Of a DNA stretch of 64,000 bases, positions 36,907 to 45,569 are shown piece by piece; the first letter of the stretch is position 1; the number at the start of each line of letters is the position of its first letter. The stretch lies in assembly GCA_963744915.1 (NCBI GenBank), contig CAVUUY010000002.1, forward strand, positions 40,692-104,691, written 5' to 3'. A program made the position numbers and the translations under genes. Under the pieces are notes generated by a model. It had not been told where the DNA came from and did not search any database. It saw nothing but the letters and a program-made list of their open reading frames with translations. This DNA is from DATAFF01 sp963744915 (GTDB lineage Bacteria; Pseudomonadota; Alphaproteobacteria; Rhizobiales; Aestuariivirgaceae).

Positions 36907-37902
36907 CCTCGAGCGCCGGGCGCTGCCGGGTGGCGGCAATCGCGGCGTGCACGGTCGCGGCGGCCTCTTGCAGCGACGCGGCATCCCAGAGGCGGAGCTG
37001 GCGGCGCAGGCTTTGCTGGCGCTGGAAAAAGACGGGCGGCCGGGCGGTGCGCAGAACCTGATCGGCAGACCCGCCATTGTCGATTTCGGCCCTGAAACGA
37101 TCGAGAGAAGCCAGGGCTTGAACCGCTGCCGAAAGGACCCGCGTTCCGGCTTCGCCGGCGGCCGCCAGGCGGGCAACGGCACGCGCGGCCAAAATCGTTT
37201 CGCCCTCGAAAGCACGGTCGAGCGCCTCGTCGAGGGTGGCCGAGGCGGTGTCGCCGCAAACCGCGTCGATATCGACGATGTCGATTCTGCGCCGGCCATG
37301 GGCGAACAGGGCAAGCTTGTCGAGCTCGCTGCGGGCGAGCCTGCGGTCGGTGCCGAGCAGGTCGGCGAGATGGTGGCGGGCATCGTCGGTGAGATCGAGA
37401 CCGGCCTTGGACAGGACCTCCGTAATGAGCCCGTCATAGTCCTTGGCATGATCGTCATACAGGGCGACGGCGAGGGCGGCGGCGGAGCGCTCGACGAGCT
37501 GCCGCAATTTGGCGGATTTGGCCAGCGGGCCCAATTCGGCAATGACGAGGCCCGCCGGCGGCTGGTCGAGGAGGTGCTCCAGCGCCTTGGCGAGCCCCTG
37601 GCCGGCATCGCGGATCCAGACGATGCGGCGGCCGCCGAACATCGGGATGGCGGCGGTCTCGTCGGCCAGCTGGCCCGGGTCGGCGGACAGCGCCTGGTCG
37701 GCAATGACCACGGGGTTGAAGGGATCATCGAGCCGGACACCATGCGCCTCGATGACCTTGACGGCCTGCTCGCGCACCGCGCCGAGATCGCCGCCATAGA
37801 TCAGGATGGCCGCAATGGCGGGATTGCGGTCGCGCAGATAGGCGGGAAGGCGCTCGGCCTTGAGGACGGCCATGTCAGGCTCGGTTCGGCATTCGGCCCT
37901 CG

Positions 37903-38400
37903 TCAGAGGGAGGAGAGATAGGCGGCAATGCGCGTGCGGATATCGATGCCGACCTCGCGGGCTGCCCGCTCCTGGGCATTGGTCGCCGCCTGGACATTGG
38001 CCAGCGGCGAGGTCACCCGGTCAAACGAGACATAGGAAAAGGTCTTTCCGCTAAAGACCGGCTTGCCGGTGCGGTTGTCGGACAGCCGGAAGGCGACATT
38101 GAGCCGGTAGGTCTTGCGCAGCACGTCGGTATTGCTCAATTCGATCTCGTTGACCTCGCGGGCTTCCGGCTCGATCTCCAGGCGATACACCGACAGACCG
38201 CCCTGCCCCGGCGGCACATCGGCCAGGAACTCGTTGCGGATGAGCTGGCCGATGCGGTTCTTGGGCGAGTCGACGGCCACGCCGTTCAACGCCGCCGTCA
38301 GGGGCTGAGACCCCTGGCGCTCGCCATAGAGCGGCTGGAAGCCACAGCCGCCTAGAAGCAGAGCCACCGCAAGCGCGGCTGCAAGCCCGGAGTTCGACAA
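37903..38400 (-). CDS. lptE: LPS-assembly lipoprotein LptE
   Basis: The best start is TTG at 38400, nine bases after a GGGGA site overlapping the leuS stop region; no suitable ATG or GTG exists. The 165-residue product begins with a lipoprotein signal peptide ending LLLGGC (lipidated C19), then GFQPLYG, the LptE hallmark. LptE plugs the LptD barrel at the outer membrane and helps deliver LPS. The leuS-lptE-holA order is conserved widely in Gram-negative bacteria. Confidence 0.87.
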   Translation of the reverse strand: MSNSGLAAALAVALLLGGCGFQPLYGERQGSQPLTAALNGVAVDSPKNRIGQLIRNEFLADVPPGQGGLSVYRLEIEPEAREVNEIELSNTDVLRKTYRLNVAFRLSDNRTGKPVFSGKTFSYVSFDRVTSPLANVQAATNAQERAAREVGIDIRTRIAAYLSSL

Positions 38401-38413
38401 GGCAAGTTCCCCG

Positions 38414-41011
38414 CTAATCCGTGACGACGTTGGCGATCCTCCCCGGTACCACCACCACCCGCCGCACCGTCTTGTCCCCGACGGCGCGGCGCACATTATC
38501 CATGCTCAGGACCGCCGCTTCAATCTCTTCCGCACTGGAGGCGACGGGAAGGACGATTTCGTCCCGCCTTTTTCCATTGACCTGGATGGCAATCGTGGCG
38601 GTTTCGCTGGCCAGCAGGGCAGGATCGGCCTTCGGCCAGGGCTCCTCGGCAAGGAGCCGGTCATAGCCCAGCGCCTGCCAGCATTCCTCGGCCAAATGCG
38701 GCATCATCGGGGCAAAAATGCGGACCAGGATCTCGACTGATTCGCGAATCGCCCGATCGAGGCCGGGTTCGGCCGGCCGCTGCAGCCCCGCCTGGATGGC
38801 ATTGGCCAGCTCGTAAATGCGGGCAATGGCCCGGTTGAAGCGCAAATGGTCGAGATCGTTGCCGACGGCATGGAGCGCCTGGTGGGCGGCGCGGCGCAGC
38901 ACCGCGGCATCGCCGCCCGCCGCCACGCCGGGACCCGGCCCGCCGCGGGCCCGCAACTCGGCGACCAGGCGCCAGACCCGCTGGACGAAACGCCAGGAGC
39001 CCTCGACCCCCGACTCGGTCCATTCGATGTCGCGCTCGGGCGGGGTGTCGGACAGCATGAACCAGCGGGCGGTGTCGGCGCCGTAGCGGGCAATGATCTC
39101 CTCGGGGTCGATGACGTTCTTCTTCGACTTCGACATCTTCTCGGCCGGGCCGACGGTCAGCGGCTCGCCGGTCGCGGCGTTGACGACGGCGCCGTCGCCG
39201 CCGAGCGCCGTGTCGGCCGGGAGGATCCATTCGCCGGCGGCGCTGCGGTAGGTCTGGTGGATCACCATCCCTTGCGTGAACAGGCTGCGGAACGGCTCGA
39301 CGATGTCCATCTCGCCGGTGCGCTTCATGGCGCGCATGTAGAAGCGGGAATAGAGCAGATGCAGAATGGCATGCTCGATGCCGCCGATATATTGATCGAC
39401 CGGCATCCAATAGCGGATGGCGTCGTGATCGACCGGCCCCTCGGCATCGGGGGCGCAGAAGCGGGCGAAGTACCAGGAGGAATCGACGAAGGTGTCGAAG
39501 GTGTCGGTCTCGCGCTCGGCCGGGCCGCCGCATTGCGGGCAGGCGACGTGCTTCCAGGTCGGGTGGTTGGCGAGCGGGTTGCCGGGAGCATCGAAGGCGA
39601 CATCCTCGGGCAGGGTGACCGGCAGGTCGCGCTTGGGCACCGGCACGGCGCCGCAGCGCGCGCAATGGATCACCGGGATCGGGCAGCCCCAGTAGCGCTG
39701 GCGCGACACGCCCCAGTCGCGCAGGCGGTAATTGACGGTGCGCTCGCCGATCCCCAGCGCCTCGGCGCGGGCGGCGATCTCCTCCTTGGCCGCAGCGACG
39801 GTCATGCCGTCGAGGAAGTCGGAATTGATCATCACGGCATCGCCGCCCTCGCCATCGAGGAAGGCGGTATCGCCGATCTCGGTTGCCGCCGGATCGGCGC
39901 CCGGGCGGGCGACCACCGGTATGACCGGCAGGCCATATTTGCGGGCGAAGTCGAGATCGCGCTGGTCATGGGCCGGGCAGCCGAATATGGCGCCCTCGCC
40001 ATAGCCCATCAGCACGAAATTGGCGGCATAGACCGGAAGCAGCACGCCCTCGCGGAAGGGATGGACGGCGAAGAGCTCGAGCGGCAGCCCCTGCTTCTCG
40101 GCGCGCTCGATCGCCTCCTCGCTGGTGCCGAGCGCGGCACATTCGCGGCGGAACCGGGCGACCTCGGGCCGGCGCTCGGCCTCGGCGCGGGTCAGCGGAT
40201 GGTCGGCCGAGAGGGCGCAGAAGGTGGCACCGAAGATGGTGTCGTGGCGGGTGGTGTAGACGACGAGCTTGTCGGGGAGCGGCCGGCCCTCGCCGTCGAC
40301 GAGGTCGAAGGCGAGGCGCAGGCCTTCGGAGCGGCCGATCCAGTTGCGCTGCATCAGGCGGACCTTGTCGGGCCAGCCGGTCAGCCCGTCCAAGGCATCG
40401 AGCAGCTCGCGGGAATAGTCGGTGATCTTGAGAAACCACTGGGCCAGCTCGCGCTTCTCGACCGGGGCGCCGGAACGCCAGCCGCGGCCCTCGATCACCT
40501 GCTCGTTGGCGAGAACGGTGTGATCGACCGGGTCCCAGTTGACCATGGCGGTGCGGCGCTCGACCAGGCCGGCGGCCATGAAGTCGACGAACATCGCCTG
40601 CTCGTGGCGGTAATAGGCGGGGTCGCAGGTGGCGATCTCGCGGCTCCAGTCGAGCGACAGGCCCATGGATTTGAGCTGGCGCCGCATGGTGGCGATGTTG
40701 TCGTAGGTCCAGCTCCGGGGATGGACGCCGCGCTCGATGGCGGCGTTCTCGGCCGGCATGCCAAAGGCATCCCAACCCATGGGGTGGAGCACGTTGAAGC
40801 CGCGGGCCCGCAAATAGCGGGCGAGCACGTCGCCCATGGCATAGTTGCGGACGTGCCCCATGTGGATGCGGCCCGACGGGTAGGGGAACATTTCGAGGAC
40901 GTAATATTTCGGCCGGGCCGGATCCTCGACGGCGCGAAACGATTCCCGCTCCTGCCAGACGGCCTGCCATTTCGGCTCCGCCGCGGCGGGATTGTAGCGC
41001 TCGGTGGTCAT
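38414..41011 (-). CDS. leuS: Leucyl-tRNA synthetase
   Basis: This 865-residue class Ia synthetase charges tRNA-Leu. The HIGH motif is HMGH at residues 50-53 in FPYPSGRIHMGHVRNY, the KMSKS loop is at about 624-628 (AEKMSKSKKNV), and the CP1 editing domain occupies roughly 220-420 with the TTRHDTIFGATF segment. CARCGAVP and CPQCGG are zinc-type cysteine pairs. ATG at 41011 is chosen because conserved sequence starts MTTERYNP; an upstream in-frame start would add seven residues. Confidence 0.97.
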   Translation of the reverse strand: MTTERYNPAAAEPKWQAVWQERESFRAVEDPARPKYYVLEMFPYPSGRIHMGHVRNYAMGDVLARYLRARGFNVLHPMGWDAFGMPAENAAIERGVHPRSWTYDNIATMRRQLKSMGLSLDWSREIATCDPAYYRHEQAMFVDFMAAGLVERRTAMVNWDPVDHTVLANEQVIEGRGWRSGAPVEKRELAQWFLKITDYSRELLDALDGLTGWPDKVRLMQRNWIGRSEGLRLAFDLVDGEGRPLPDKLVVYTTRHDTIFGATFCALSADHPLTRAEAERRPEVARFRRECAALGTSEEAIERAEKQGLPLELFAVHPFREGVLLPVYAANFVLMGYGEGAIFGCPAHDQRDLDFARKYGLPVIPVVARPGADPAATEIGDTAFLDGEGGDAVMINSDFLDGMTVAAAKEEIAARAEALGIGERTVNYRLRDWGVSRQRYWGCPIPVIHCARCGAVPVPKRDLPVTLPEDVAFDAPGNPLANHPTWKHVACPQCGGPAERETDTFDTFVDSSWYFARFCAPDAEGPVDHDAIRYWMPVDQYIGGIEHAILHLLYSRFYMRAMKRTGEMDIVEPFRSLFTQGMVIHQTYRSAAGEWILPADTALGGDGAVVNAATGEPLTVGPAEKMSKSKKNVIDPEEIIARYGADTARWFMLSDTPPERDIEWTESGVEGSWRFVQRVWRLVAELRARGGPGPGVAAGGDAAVLRRAAHQALHAVGNDLDHLRFNRAIARIYELANAIQAGLQRPAEPGLDRAIRESVEILVRIFAPMMPHLAEECWQALGYDRLLAEEPWPKADPALLASETATIAIQVNGKRRDEIVLPVASSAEEIEAAVLSMDNVRRAVGDKTVRRVVVVPGRIANVVTD

Positions 41012-41068
41012 GGGCCGGTGGAGTACCAGCACTTGTGCCGGGGGGCAAGCTTGGTCAATGCTTGGCCG

Positions 41069-41728
41069 ATGAGCGGACTCGAGGATGTGCGCAAAAGGGT
41101 GGCGGCGGCAGCGGCCAAGGCAGGGCGGCCGTCATCGGCGGTCACCCTGGTGGCGGTGAGCAAGACGTTCGGGCCGGAAGCGATCGTGCCGGTGATCGCC
41201 GCCGGCCAGCGGGCGTTCGGGGAAAACCGGGTGCAGGAGGCCGGCGCGAAATGGCCGGCGCTCAAGGCGGCCCATCGCGATATCGAGCTGCATCTCGTCG
41301 GACCGCTGCAGACCAACAAGGTGGCGGATGCGGTGGCGCTGTTCGACGTCATCGAGACGATCGACCGCGAGAAGCTGGCGCGGGCGGTGGCCAAGGAGAT
41401 GGCGGAGCAGGGGCGGCGGCCGCGCCTGTTCATCCAGGTCAATACCGGCGAGGAAGAGCAGAAGGCGGGGGTCAGCCCCGGCGGGACCGATGCGCTGGTC
41501 AGGCTGTGCCGCTCAGAGCTTCAGCTAGCGATCGAGGGGCTGATGTGCGTGCCGCCGATCGACGAGGAGCCGGCGCTGCATTTTGCGCTGCTGGCAAAGA
41601 TCGCAGAGCGCAATGGGCTGACGGGGCTGAGCATGGGGATGAGCGGCGATTTCGAAACCGCCATCGCCTTCGGCGCGACGCATGTGCGGGTCGGGTCGGC
41701 GATCTTCGGCGACCGCCCGGCATTGTAG
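41069..41728 (+). CDS. YggS family pyridoxal phosphate homeostasis protein
   Basis: The ATG at 41069 gives 219 residues, standard for YggS/PLPBP. It is a PLP-binding alanine-racemase-like TIM barrel without known catalysis that controls free PLP levels. The Schiff-base lysine is K32 in LVAVSKTFGPE, FGENRVQEAGAKW follows, then LHLVGPLQTNKV and the phosphate site GLSMGMSGDFETAIAFGATHVRVGSAIFG. It is divergent from leuS and convergent with cbtB. Confidence 0.94.
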   Translation: MSGLEDVRKRVAAAAAKAGRPSSAVTLVAVSKTFGPEAIVPVIAAGQRAFGENRVQEAGAKWPALKAAHRDIELHLVGPLQTNKVADAVALFDVIETIDREKLARAVAKEMAEQGRRPRLFIQVNTGEEEQKAGVSPGGTDALVRLCRSELQLAIEGLMCVPPIDEEPALHFALLAKIAERNGLTGLSMGMSGDFETAIAFGATHVRVGSAIFGDRPAL

Positions 41729-41732
41729 TGCC

Positions 41733-41957
41733 TCAATGGCAGGGGAAGCCGAGAAGGTGGCGGCCGTCATGCACGAATTCGTGGATGCCGGAGCCGGAGA
41801 ACAGCGCGGTCGCACCCTGCTCGGCGCCGACGAAATAAAGCGCCACGAAGCAGAGCAGGCCGGCGAAGATCGCCCAGGGCAGCAGCTCGCCGAGCGGGAT
41901 AGCCACCGGAGGGGAGGAAATGGCGGACGGAGGAAGGGTGACGGTCGGATGGCTCAC
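41733..41957 (-). CDS. cbtB: CbtB-type small membrane protein (cobalt uptake)
   Basis: A GTG start at 41957 with AAGGAG six bases upstream gives 74 residues. There is one membrane helix (about residues 25-46) and a His-rich tail HEFVHDGRHLLGFPCH with H59, H63, H67 and H74, the CbtB signature. CbtB normally works with the polytopic CbtA in cobalt import for cobalamin synthesis, but no cbtA is adjacent here. A B12-riboswitch-like leader and strong promoter precede it. YggS converges from the other side. Confidence 0.82.
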   Translation of the reverse strand: MSHPTVTLPPSAISSPPVAIPLGELLPWAIFAGLLCFVALYFVGAEQGATALFSGSGIHEFVHDGRHLLGFPCH

Positions 41958-42032
41958 GGCCTAACTCCTTCGGGATGACGCGTCCCGGCGCGACCGTGCC
42001 GGACTTGCACCGGCTTCCTGCCTGCGTGACGA
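41958..42032 (-). promoter_or_regulatory. Short cobalamin-riboswitch-like leader of cbtB
   Basis: On the minus strand the leader contains GAAGCCGGTGCAAGTCCGGC followed by ACGG (within 41994-42018), which matches the conserved cobalamin-riboswitch segment GAAgCCGGTGaAAaTCCGGcaCgGtC. The usual continuation GCCACTG is replaced by GCGCCGGGACGCG, and the whole leader is only about 75 nt from the predicted start site to the GTG, much shorter than the ~200-nt RF00174 class. It may be a minimal or decayed cobalamin sensor. AAGGAGTT is the ribosome-binding site that could be masked. Confidence 0.55.
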
Positions 42033-42038
42033 TCGCGG

Positions 42039-42068
42039 ATCTTAAGTTAACGGTGCGGGAGGTGTCAA
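42039..42068 (-). promoter_or_regulatory. Sigma-70-type promoter for cbtB
   Basis: On the minus strand there is a perfect TTGACA (42063-42068) and, 18 bp on, TAAGAT (42039-42044; alternatively TTAAGA with 17-bp spacing). Transcription would start near 42032 and enter the B12-type leader. The -35 hexamer abuts the ATG of the divergent histidine-phosphatase gene. Confidence 0.6.
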
Positions 42069-42653
42069 ATGATCGCCGTGCGGGTGACGCTGATCGCGGT
42101 GGCGGCGACGAGCACGCTGCGCCGGGCGGCGTTCCCGGCCGATGCGCCGCTCGACAGCGCCGGGGTCCGGATGGCGGGCGAGCGGGCAGGGGCGATCAGG
42201 CGCGGCGGGCGGGTGCTGATCAGCCCGGCGGTGGCGGCACGGCAGACGGCAGAGGCGCTGGGGCTTGTCGGCGAGACCGCGGCGGCGCTCGCCGATTGCG
42301 ACTATGGCCGCTGGGCCGGGCAATCGCTGGAGGCGGTCGGGGCGGCGGAGCCGGCGGCGCTTGCCGCCTGGCTCGAGGACGAAGCGGCGGCGCCGCATGG
42401 CGGGGAGAGCCATCGCCAGCTGCGGGAGAGGGCGGGTGCTTGGCTGGCGGGGGCGGCGGCGCTGGGCGGCCACACCATCGCGGTGACCCATGCGGCGGTG
42501 ATCCGTGCGGCCGTCGTGCAGGCGATCGAGGCGGGGCCGCGCTCGTTCTGGCGCATCGACATTGCGCCGCTGTCGCAAACCTTGCTGACGCACAGCCATG
42601 GGCAGTGGCGCCTTGGCGCCATCGTGCCGCGGACAGAAGCCGGCCGCGGGTAG
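42069..42653 (+). CDS. Histidine phosphatase superfamily protein lacking the N-terminal catalytic His
   Basis: The 194-residue protein resembles the phosphoglycerate-mutase/CobC-like branch: SPAVAARQTAEALGL, DYGRWAGQSLEAV, HGGESHRQLRERAGAWL and IAVTHAAVIRAAVVQAI (second catalytic His, H141) are conserved. In active members the first strand ends in RHG or a variant with His; here it reads LIAVAATSTLRRAAFP, with V11 where the phosphorylated His is expected. It may be inactive as a phosphatase or use another mechanism. It is divergent from cbtB, a setting that suggests a link to cobalt/cobalamin metabolism. Confidence 0.7.
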   Translation: MIAVRVTLIAVAATSTLRRAAFPADAPLDSAGVRMAGERAGAIRRGGRVLISPAVAARQTAEALGLVGETAAALADCDYGRWAGQSLEAVGAAEPAALAAWLEDEAAAPHGGESHRQLRERAGAWLAGAAALGGHTIAVTHAAVIRAAVVQAIEAGPRSFWRIDIAPLSQTLLTHSHGQWRLGAIVPRTEAGRG

Positions 42654-42670
42654 GAAGCGGCAGCCTGGGC

Positions 42671-43246
42671 TCAGCCGACCAGGAAGCGGTCGCCGGGGCC
42701 GAGCCAGGCAAGGAGGCGGCGCATATCGACCAGCGAGACGGCGATGCAGCCCTCGGTTGGTCCGCCGTCGGGGCGCTCGAGATGGAGAAAGATGGCGCTG
42801 CCGAGAAAGGGCCGCGGCGGGGAGTCGTTGCAACCGAGCACGCAGAGGACGTCGTAGAGGCGGTCGTCGCGCCACAGCCGCTCGGCGCGGGCAGGATGGG
42901 GAAGTGCCACGGGACGGTTGTAGTCGGGGCTCGCGGGGTCGTCGCACCAGCCGTCGGTCGCGGCGATCTCGCGCAGCGGCAGGCACGAGCGGGGCGGCGC
43001 CAGGCGGTCGGCCCGCCATCTGATCTCGCGCAGCGGCAGGAGCCCGGCCGGGGTGGCGTGGTCGCCCTCGCGCTTGCGGCGGGCGATGCCGGCGGCGCCC
43101 AGCGCGCAGGGCATGGCGGGCAGGCCTTCGGCGGCGATGATGCCGCGGTGGCGGGCGAGCGCCGAGCGGCGCACCCGGATCAGGCGCGGGGCCGAGGCGT
43201 GCAAGGATCTTTGCATCTTTCCGTGGAGCCCCCTAGATTGCGTCAT
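42671..43246 (-). CDS. L,D-transpeptidase (YkuD-domain) protein
   Basis: The 191-residue protein (180 if it starts at the internal ATG at 43213) has a YkuD fold. GLLPLREIRWRADR, YDVLCVLGCNDSP, GSAIFLHLERPDGGP and TEGCIAVS show the HxxxxxxxxxxxGC active-site pattern with the nucleophilic Cys. Such enzymes form 3-3 cross-links in peptidoglycan or attach lipoproteins. No signal peptide is evident, which is odd for a periplasmic enzyme and may mean a missed start or a cytoplasmic role. It converges with the histidine-phosphatase gene and is divergent from the response regulator. Confidence 0.78.
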   Translation of the reverse strand: MTQSRGLHGKMQRSLHASAPRLIRVRRSALARHRGIIAAEGLPAMPCALGAAGIARRKREGDHATPAGLLPLREIRWRADRLAPPRSCLPLREIAATDGWCDDPASPDYNRPVALPHPARAERLWRDDRLYDVLCVLGCNDSPPRPFLGSAIFLHLERPDGGPTEGCIAVSLVDMRRLLAWLGPGDRFLVG

Positions 43247-43284
43247 GCAGGGACTTGGCCATCCGTCCCCGGGAGTTTCTTTGA

Positions 43285-43971
43285 ATGAGTACCGTGAGAA
43301 AGGTTCTCGTCATCGACGATGATGATGCATTGCGCGAGACGCTCAAAGAGCAATTCACGCTGCATGACGAGTTCGAGATCACCGATGCGGCGACGGCCTC
43401 GGCCGGGCTGAAGCAGCTGCGCTCGGACATGGTCGACCTGGTTCTGCTCGATGTACGGCTGCCGGACATGGACGGGCGGGAAGCCTGCAAGCAGATGCGC
43501 AAGAGCGGCTATCGCGGGCCGATCGTCATGCTGACCGCCCAGGACACCGAGGCCGACACCATTCTCGGCCTCGATTCCGGCGCCAACGACTATATCGCCA
43601 AGCCGTTCCGCTTCGGGGTGCTGCTCGCCCGCATCCGGGCGCAGCTGCGCCAGCACGAGCAGAGCGAGGACGCGGTATTCAAGATCGGGCCCTACACCTT
43701 CAAGCCGGCGGCGAAGATGCTGATCCGCGGCGACAACCGCAAGGTCCGGCTCACCGAGAAAGAGACAAACATCCTCAAATTTCTCTATCGCGCCGGCGAG
43801 CGGGTGGTTGGACGGGAGATCCTGCTGCATGAGGTCTGGGGGTATAATGCGGGGGTGACGACCCACACGCTCGAGACCCATATTTACCGGTTGCGGCAAA
43901 AGATCGAAGCCGACCCATCGCAGGCGCAGATCCTGGTCACCGAAACCGGCGGATACAAGCTCGTCCCGTGA
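43285..43971 (+). CDS. OmpR/PhoB-family response regulator
   Basis: This 228-residue two-domain regulator has the receiver acidic pocket D11-D13, phosphoacceptor D56 in LVLLDVRLPDMDG, T84 and K106 (NDYIAKPFR). The C-terminal winged helix includes VRLTEKETNILKFLYRAGERVVGREILLHEVWGY and the recognition part TTHTLETHIYRLRQKIE. No histidine kinase gene is adjacent. It overlaps by 4 bp with a cyclic-nucleotide-binding protein gene, so the two are coupled. Confidence 0.92.
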   Translation: MSTVRKVLVIDDDDALRETLKEQFTLHDEFEITDAATASAGLKQLRSDMVDLVLLDVRLPDMDGREACKQMRKSGYRGPIVMLTAQDTEADTILGLDSGANDYIAKPFRFGVLLARIRAQLRQHEQSEDAVFKIGPYTFKPAAKMLIRGDNRKVRLTEKETNILKFLYRAGERVVGREILLHEVWGYNAGVTTHTLETHIYRLRQKIEADPSQAQILVTETGGYKLVP

Positions 43972-44438
43972 GCATCAAATCGACCGTCGAGCTGCTGCGG
44001 CACGTGCCGCTCTTTGCCGGCGTCGACCCGGCGCATCTGCAGGTCCTGTCGTTTGCCGCGGTCCGGCATGTGCTGCAGAAGGGCCAGACGCTGTACCGGG
44101 CCGGCGATCCCGGCACGAGCGGCTATCTGGTGGTGTCGGGGACGGCGCAGGCCACCGCGCGCGACAGCGTCGAAGTGGTGGCGACGATCGAGCGGGGCGC
44201 CTTTCTCGGCGAGCTCGCCATGCTGGCCAAGCTGCCGCATCACCTCACCGTCACGGCAATTTCGACGCTGACGGTGAACGAGATCGGCAACGATCTCTTC
44301 CTCAAGCTGATCAGCGAGTTTCCGGAAGCCGGGACGCGCATCGTCGAGACCGTCGCGGCCAAGCTCGATTCCTCCATGCTGATGCTGCGCGAGGTGCAGC
44401 TCCTGTTCGAGAAGGCGAAATCCTTCAGCCGGCGCTAG
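43968..44438 (+). CDS. Cyclic-nucleotide-binding domain protein
   Basis: A GTG start overlaps the regulator stop (GTGA). The 156-residue protein is essentially one cNMP-binding jelly roll: VPLFAGVDPAHLQVLSFAAV, GQTLYRAGDPGTSGYLVVSG and GAFLGELAMLAKLPHHLTVTA. The phosphate-binding cassette is present (FLGELAML), but the Arg/Ser usual in true cAMP sites is not clear. There is no DNA-binding domain. It probably modulates the partner regulator or another protein; convergent with xth. Confidence 0.85.
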   Translation: MSIKSTVELLRHVPLFAGVDPAHLQVLSFAAVRHVLQKGQTLYRAGDPGTSGYLVVSGTAQATARDSVEVVATIERGAFLGELAMLAKLPHHLTVTAISTLTVNEIGNDLFLKLISEFPEAGTRIVETVAAKLDSSMLMLREVQLLFEKAKSFSRR

Positions 44439-44446
44439 ACTAGGCA

Positions 44447-45262
44447 TCAGGGGCCGGGCTTCAGCGACAGCGTCACCAGCACCGGGACATGGTCGGAGGT
44501 GCGCTCCCAGGCGCGGGCCTGGCGCACCACCTCGAGCGCGGTGCGGTGGCGGCGGTAGCGGGCATCGAGCCAGATGTGGTCGAGCCGGCGGCCGCGATCG
44601 GAGGCCGCCCAGTCACGGGCCCGGTAGCTCCACCAGGTATAGAGCTTGTCGCTCGAGGGAACATGGGCGCGCATCACGTCGTGCCAGTTGCGGCCGGCCA
44701 TGATGGCGACCAGCCGCTCGGTCTCGAGGGGGGTGTGCGAAACCACCTTGAGGAGCTGGCGATGCGACCAGACATCATGCTCGAGCGGGGCGACATTGAA
44801 GTCGCCGGCGAGGATGTGGGGGGCATTGTCGTGGATGCCGCTGCCGAGCCAGCATCGCATCTCGTCGAGGAAGGCAAGCTTGTGGGCGAATTTGGGGTTG
44901 AGGTCGGGATCGGGGAGGTCGCCGCCGGCCGGGACGTAGAGGCTGTGAATCCAGGGCAGGCCGTCGCCGGCCAGGCGGACGGCGATATGGCGGGCGTCAT
45001 CCTTGCCGCAGAACTGGCGGGTGTGGATCTCGGCGAAGGGCAGGCGCGACAGTATGGCGGTACCGTGGTAGCCGGCCTGGCCGCGCTCGGCGATATGGGG
45101 GTAGCCGCGGGCGGCGAACAGCACCGCCGGGAACAGGCCTTCGGGACATTTGGTCTCCTGGAGGCAGAGGACGTCGGGCTGCCAGCGCTCGAGGAAGCGG
45201 CAGACCAGGTCGGCCCGCAGCCGCACCGAATTGATGTTCCAGGTGGCAATCTTCAGCTGCAT
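44447..45262 (-). CDS. xth: Exodeoxyribonuclease III (XthA)
   Basis: The ATG at 45262 gives 271 residues; conserved sequence starts MQLKIATWNINSVRLR. It is an AP endonuclease/3'-5' exonuclease of base-excision repair. The metal site and active site are seen in WNINSVR, CLQETKCPEG, GDFNVAPLEHDVW, RRLDHIWL and the final TSDHVPVLVTL. It is full length. The gene lies between the convergent cNMP-binding gene and the lolA terminator region. Confidence 0.95.
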   Translation of the reverse strand: MQLKIATWNINSVRLRADLVCRFLERWQPDVLCLQETKCPEGLFPAVLFAARGYPHIAERGQAGYHGTAILSRLPFAEIHTRQFCGKDDARHIAVRLAGDGLPWIHSLYVPAGGDLPDPDLNPKFAHKLAFLDEMRCWLGSGIHDNAPHILAGDFNVAPLEHDVWSHRQLLKVVSHTPLETERLVAIMAGRNWHDVMRAHVPSSDKLYTWWSYRARDWAASDRGRRLDHIWLDARYRRHRTALEVVRQARAWERTSDHVPVLVTLSLKPGP

Positions 45263-45569
45263 TTTCAAAGCGCTATAGGAATTGGCGCAAGGGGGAGGCA
45301 GACATGAAAAGGGCGCCCGGTCGGGGGGCCGGGCGCCCTCGCGCCTTTGCGCTTGCGCCGGGAGGGGAGTCCGGCGCTGTGCCGACGGCCATGGCCATTC
45401 GAGCGGGGGGCAGATGGCCACTCCAAACGGACGCCGGTACTGCGACCTAACTATTTGCAGCCGGCGCCATTTTCAATGGCGTCGATGCACAAATTTCCGT
45501 GACCCCGATCGATTCAACCTGTTATGGCACGTTTCTCACTCGTTTCCCGCTTTGGACAGACAGGCGCTG
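45263..45569. other. Intergenic region between xth and lolA
   Basis: This 307-bp gap holds the lolA-side terminator hairpin at 45306-45339 and, on the lolA side, about 230 bp of untranslated 3' sequence with no coding frame I can support. The xth promoter should be within 45263-45480; no clear consensus is visible. Confidence 0.6.
45306..45339 (-). terminator. Intrinsic terminator downstream of lolA
   Basis: On the minus strand AGGGCGCCCGG and CCGGGCGCCCT form an 11-bp perfect stem around an eight-base loop, followed by TTTTC. This is a strong factor-independent terminator that would stop ftsK-lolA transcripts about 230 bp past the lolA stop and before xth. Confidence 0.8.

Noticed and set aside
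38846..41068. Very long plus-strand open frame antisense to leuS
   Set aside because: It mirrors the leuS codons in a GC-rich genome; composition is Gly/Ala/Asp-rich with no family motif. Only its last part, from the ATG at 41069, is a real gene (YggS).
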